Shown here: in pieces, positions 6,687 through 7,226 of the stretch | Layout: each line of letters begins with the position of its first letter | Position numbering within the stretch: the first letter of the stretch is position 1 | Assembly (NCBI GenBank): GCA_947626705.1 | Contig: CANQTJ010000081.1 | Span: 1 to 7,226 of the forward strand | Length of the DNA: 7,226 nucleotides | Source: an uncultured Clostridia bacterium | GTDB lineage: Bacteria; Bacillota; Clostridia; TANB77; CAG-508 | Reading direction: 5' to 3' | The notes under the pieces: model-generated | Database searches by the model: none | The model's input: only the letters and a program-made list of their open reading frames with translations | Told to the model about the DNA's origin: nothing | Position numbers and translations under genes: made by a program

Positions 6687-7226
6687 TTATAATTTAATAA
6701 CGCCATTTTTAAAGTCCAGATTATTTTCACAGTTACTCTTAAAACCAATATTATAAACATTTGACGCAAAAATATCTTTACTTAAAATTAAATCTAAATC
6801 TGGATTTTTATTGCAATTAACAAACTTATTAGCAGAAGTTATAATATTAGGATTTGTTTTTGAAATACTAGAAATCAAATTTTTACCATTATCATTAAAA
6901 CCTAAAACTCTAATATAAGGAGTAGTATTTTTTGAAACTTCTATATCACTTTTAGTAATCCCTAATAATGCATACAAAAGGATTCTCTGAATCCTAGTAT
7001 ATGTATATCTTTTAGATTTAACAATATTAAAAAAATCACTAATATTATTACACAGATTACTAGCTTTTTTTATAGAAAATTCTAATCCTTCGGTAACATC
7101 AGGTAAATTTCTAATATCTTCAATATTCATTTTTCTAATCAAATAAATGATTTCCTTCTCAAATATATTTAAATCAGAAATAAAACTACCTTTTTTAATA
7201 TTTTCCATTATAATAGAATAACTAGA
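6687..7226 (-). CDS. tmcAL: TmcAL (YlbM family), tRNA(Met) cytidine acetate ligase, C-terminal part
   Basis: The C-terminal 179 codons of a minus-strand gene whose 5' end lies right of the window. Family members use acetate and ATP to make N4-acetylcytidine at wobble position 34 of elongator tRNA(Met); the B. subtilis protein is about 415 residues. Recognisable signatures, numbered from the Met codon at 7206-7208, are FEKEIIYLIRKM (16-27), LPDVTEGLE (35-43), and SKRYTYTRIQRILLYALLGI (65-84), the hallmark of the C-terminal domain. The N-terminal nucleotidyltransferase domain with its HxGH-type motif is outside the window. The frame stays open through six more codons (SSYSII) to the edge. The Met at 7206-7208 has no Shine-Dalgarno and falls mid-family, so it is internal rather than a start. 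The stop is TAA at 6687-6689. The gene is convergent with glgP, and the two are not otherwise linked in function. Confidence 0.88.
   Translation of the reverse strand, partial: SSYSIIMENIKKGSFISDLNIFEKEIIYLIRKMNIEDIRNLPDVTEGLEFSIKKASNLCNNISDFFNIVKSKRYTYTRIQRILLYALLGITKSDIEVSKNTTPYIRVLGFNDNGKNLISSISKTNPNIITSANKFVNCNKNPDLDLILSKDIFASNVYNIGFKSNCENNLDFKNGVIKL

Noticed and set aside
7206..7208. ATG on the minus strand as the start of a complete 173-residue protein
   Set aside because: The frame continues open to the window edge, there is no Shine-Dalgarno before the ATG, and the content corresponds to the C-terminal part of TmcAL, so the gene is truncated by the window.

Overview
The window comes from a very AT-rich, low-GC Gram-positive-type bacterium, most likely a member of the Clostridia or a related AT-rich Bacillota lineage. 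Three things point there: Arg is mostly AGA and Ile is often ATA; Shine-Dalgarno sequences are purine-rich; and the last gene encodes a TmcAL (YlbM)-type protein, which is typical of Bacillota. Tryptophan is encoded by TGG throughout two long reading frames (909 and 855 codons), so the standard bacterial code is used rather than the Mycoplasma code. All identifications rest on motifs read by eye; no database search was run.

Layout from left to right. (1) Positions 2-241 hold the last 79 codons of a plus-strand gene of unknown function that enters from outside the window. It ends in a clear intrinsic terminator (250-299). (2) A promoter-bearing gap leads to a complete 909-residue P-type Ca2+-transporting ATPase (466-3195), followed by its own terminator (about 3248-3286). 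(3) A promoter that partly overlaps that terminator appears to start a two-gene operon. The first gene encodes a small, extremely basic protein of unknown function (3362-4036). The second, 35 bases downstream, encodes a complete 855-residue alpha-glucan (glycogen/maltodextrin) phosphorylase (4072-6639). (4) A perfect 14-bp hairpin (6642-6678) separates this operon from a convergent minus-strand gene, the C-terminal 179 codons of tmcAL. That gene makes the tRNA(Met) wobble-cytidine acetylation enzyme and runs off the right edge.

Most of the window is ordinary housekeeping: ion export, storage-glucan breakdown and tRNA modification. No mobile element, CRISPR array, tRNA or rRNA is visible, and I see no evidence for a new defence or mobile system. 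Two points deserve attention. One is the basic orphan protein placed directly before the phosphorylase. The other is its start region, where a good Shine-Dalgarno lies too far from the ATG unless an intervening 7-bp hairpin folds and brings the two together. The Ca2+ ATPase is also notable because it keeps the acidic and polar side chains equivalent to both Ca2+ sites of animal SERCA.
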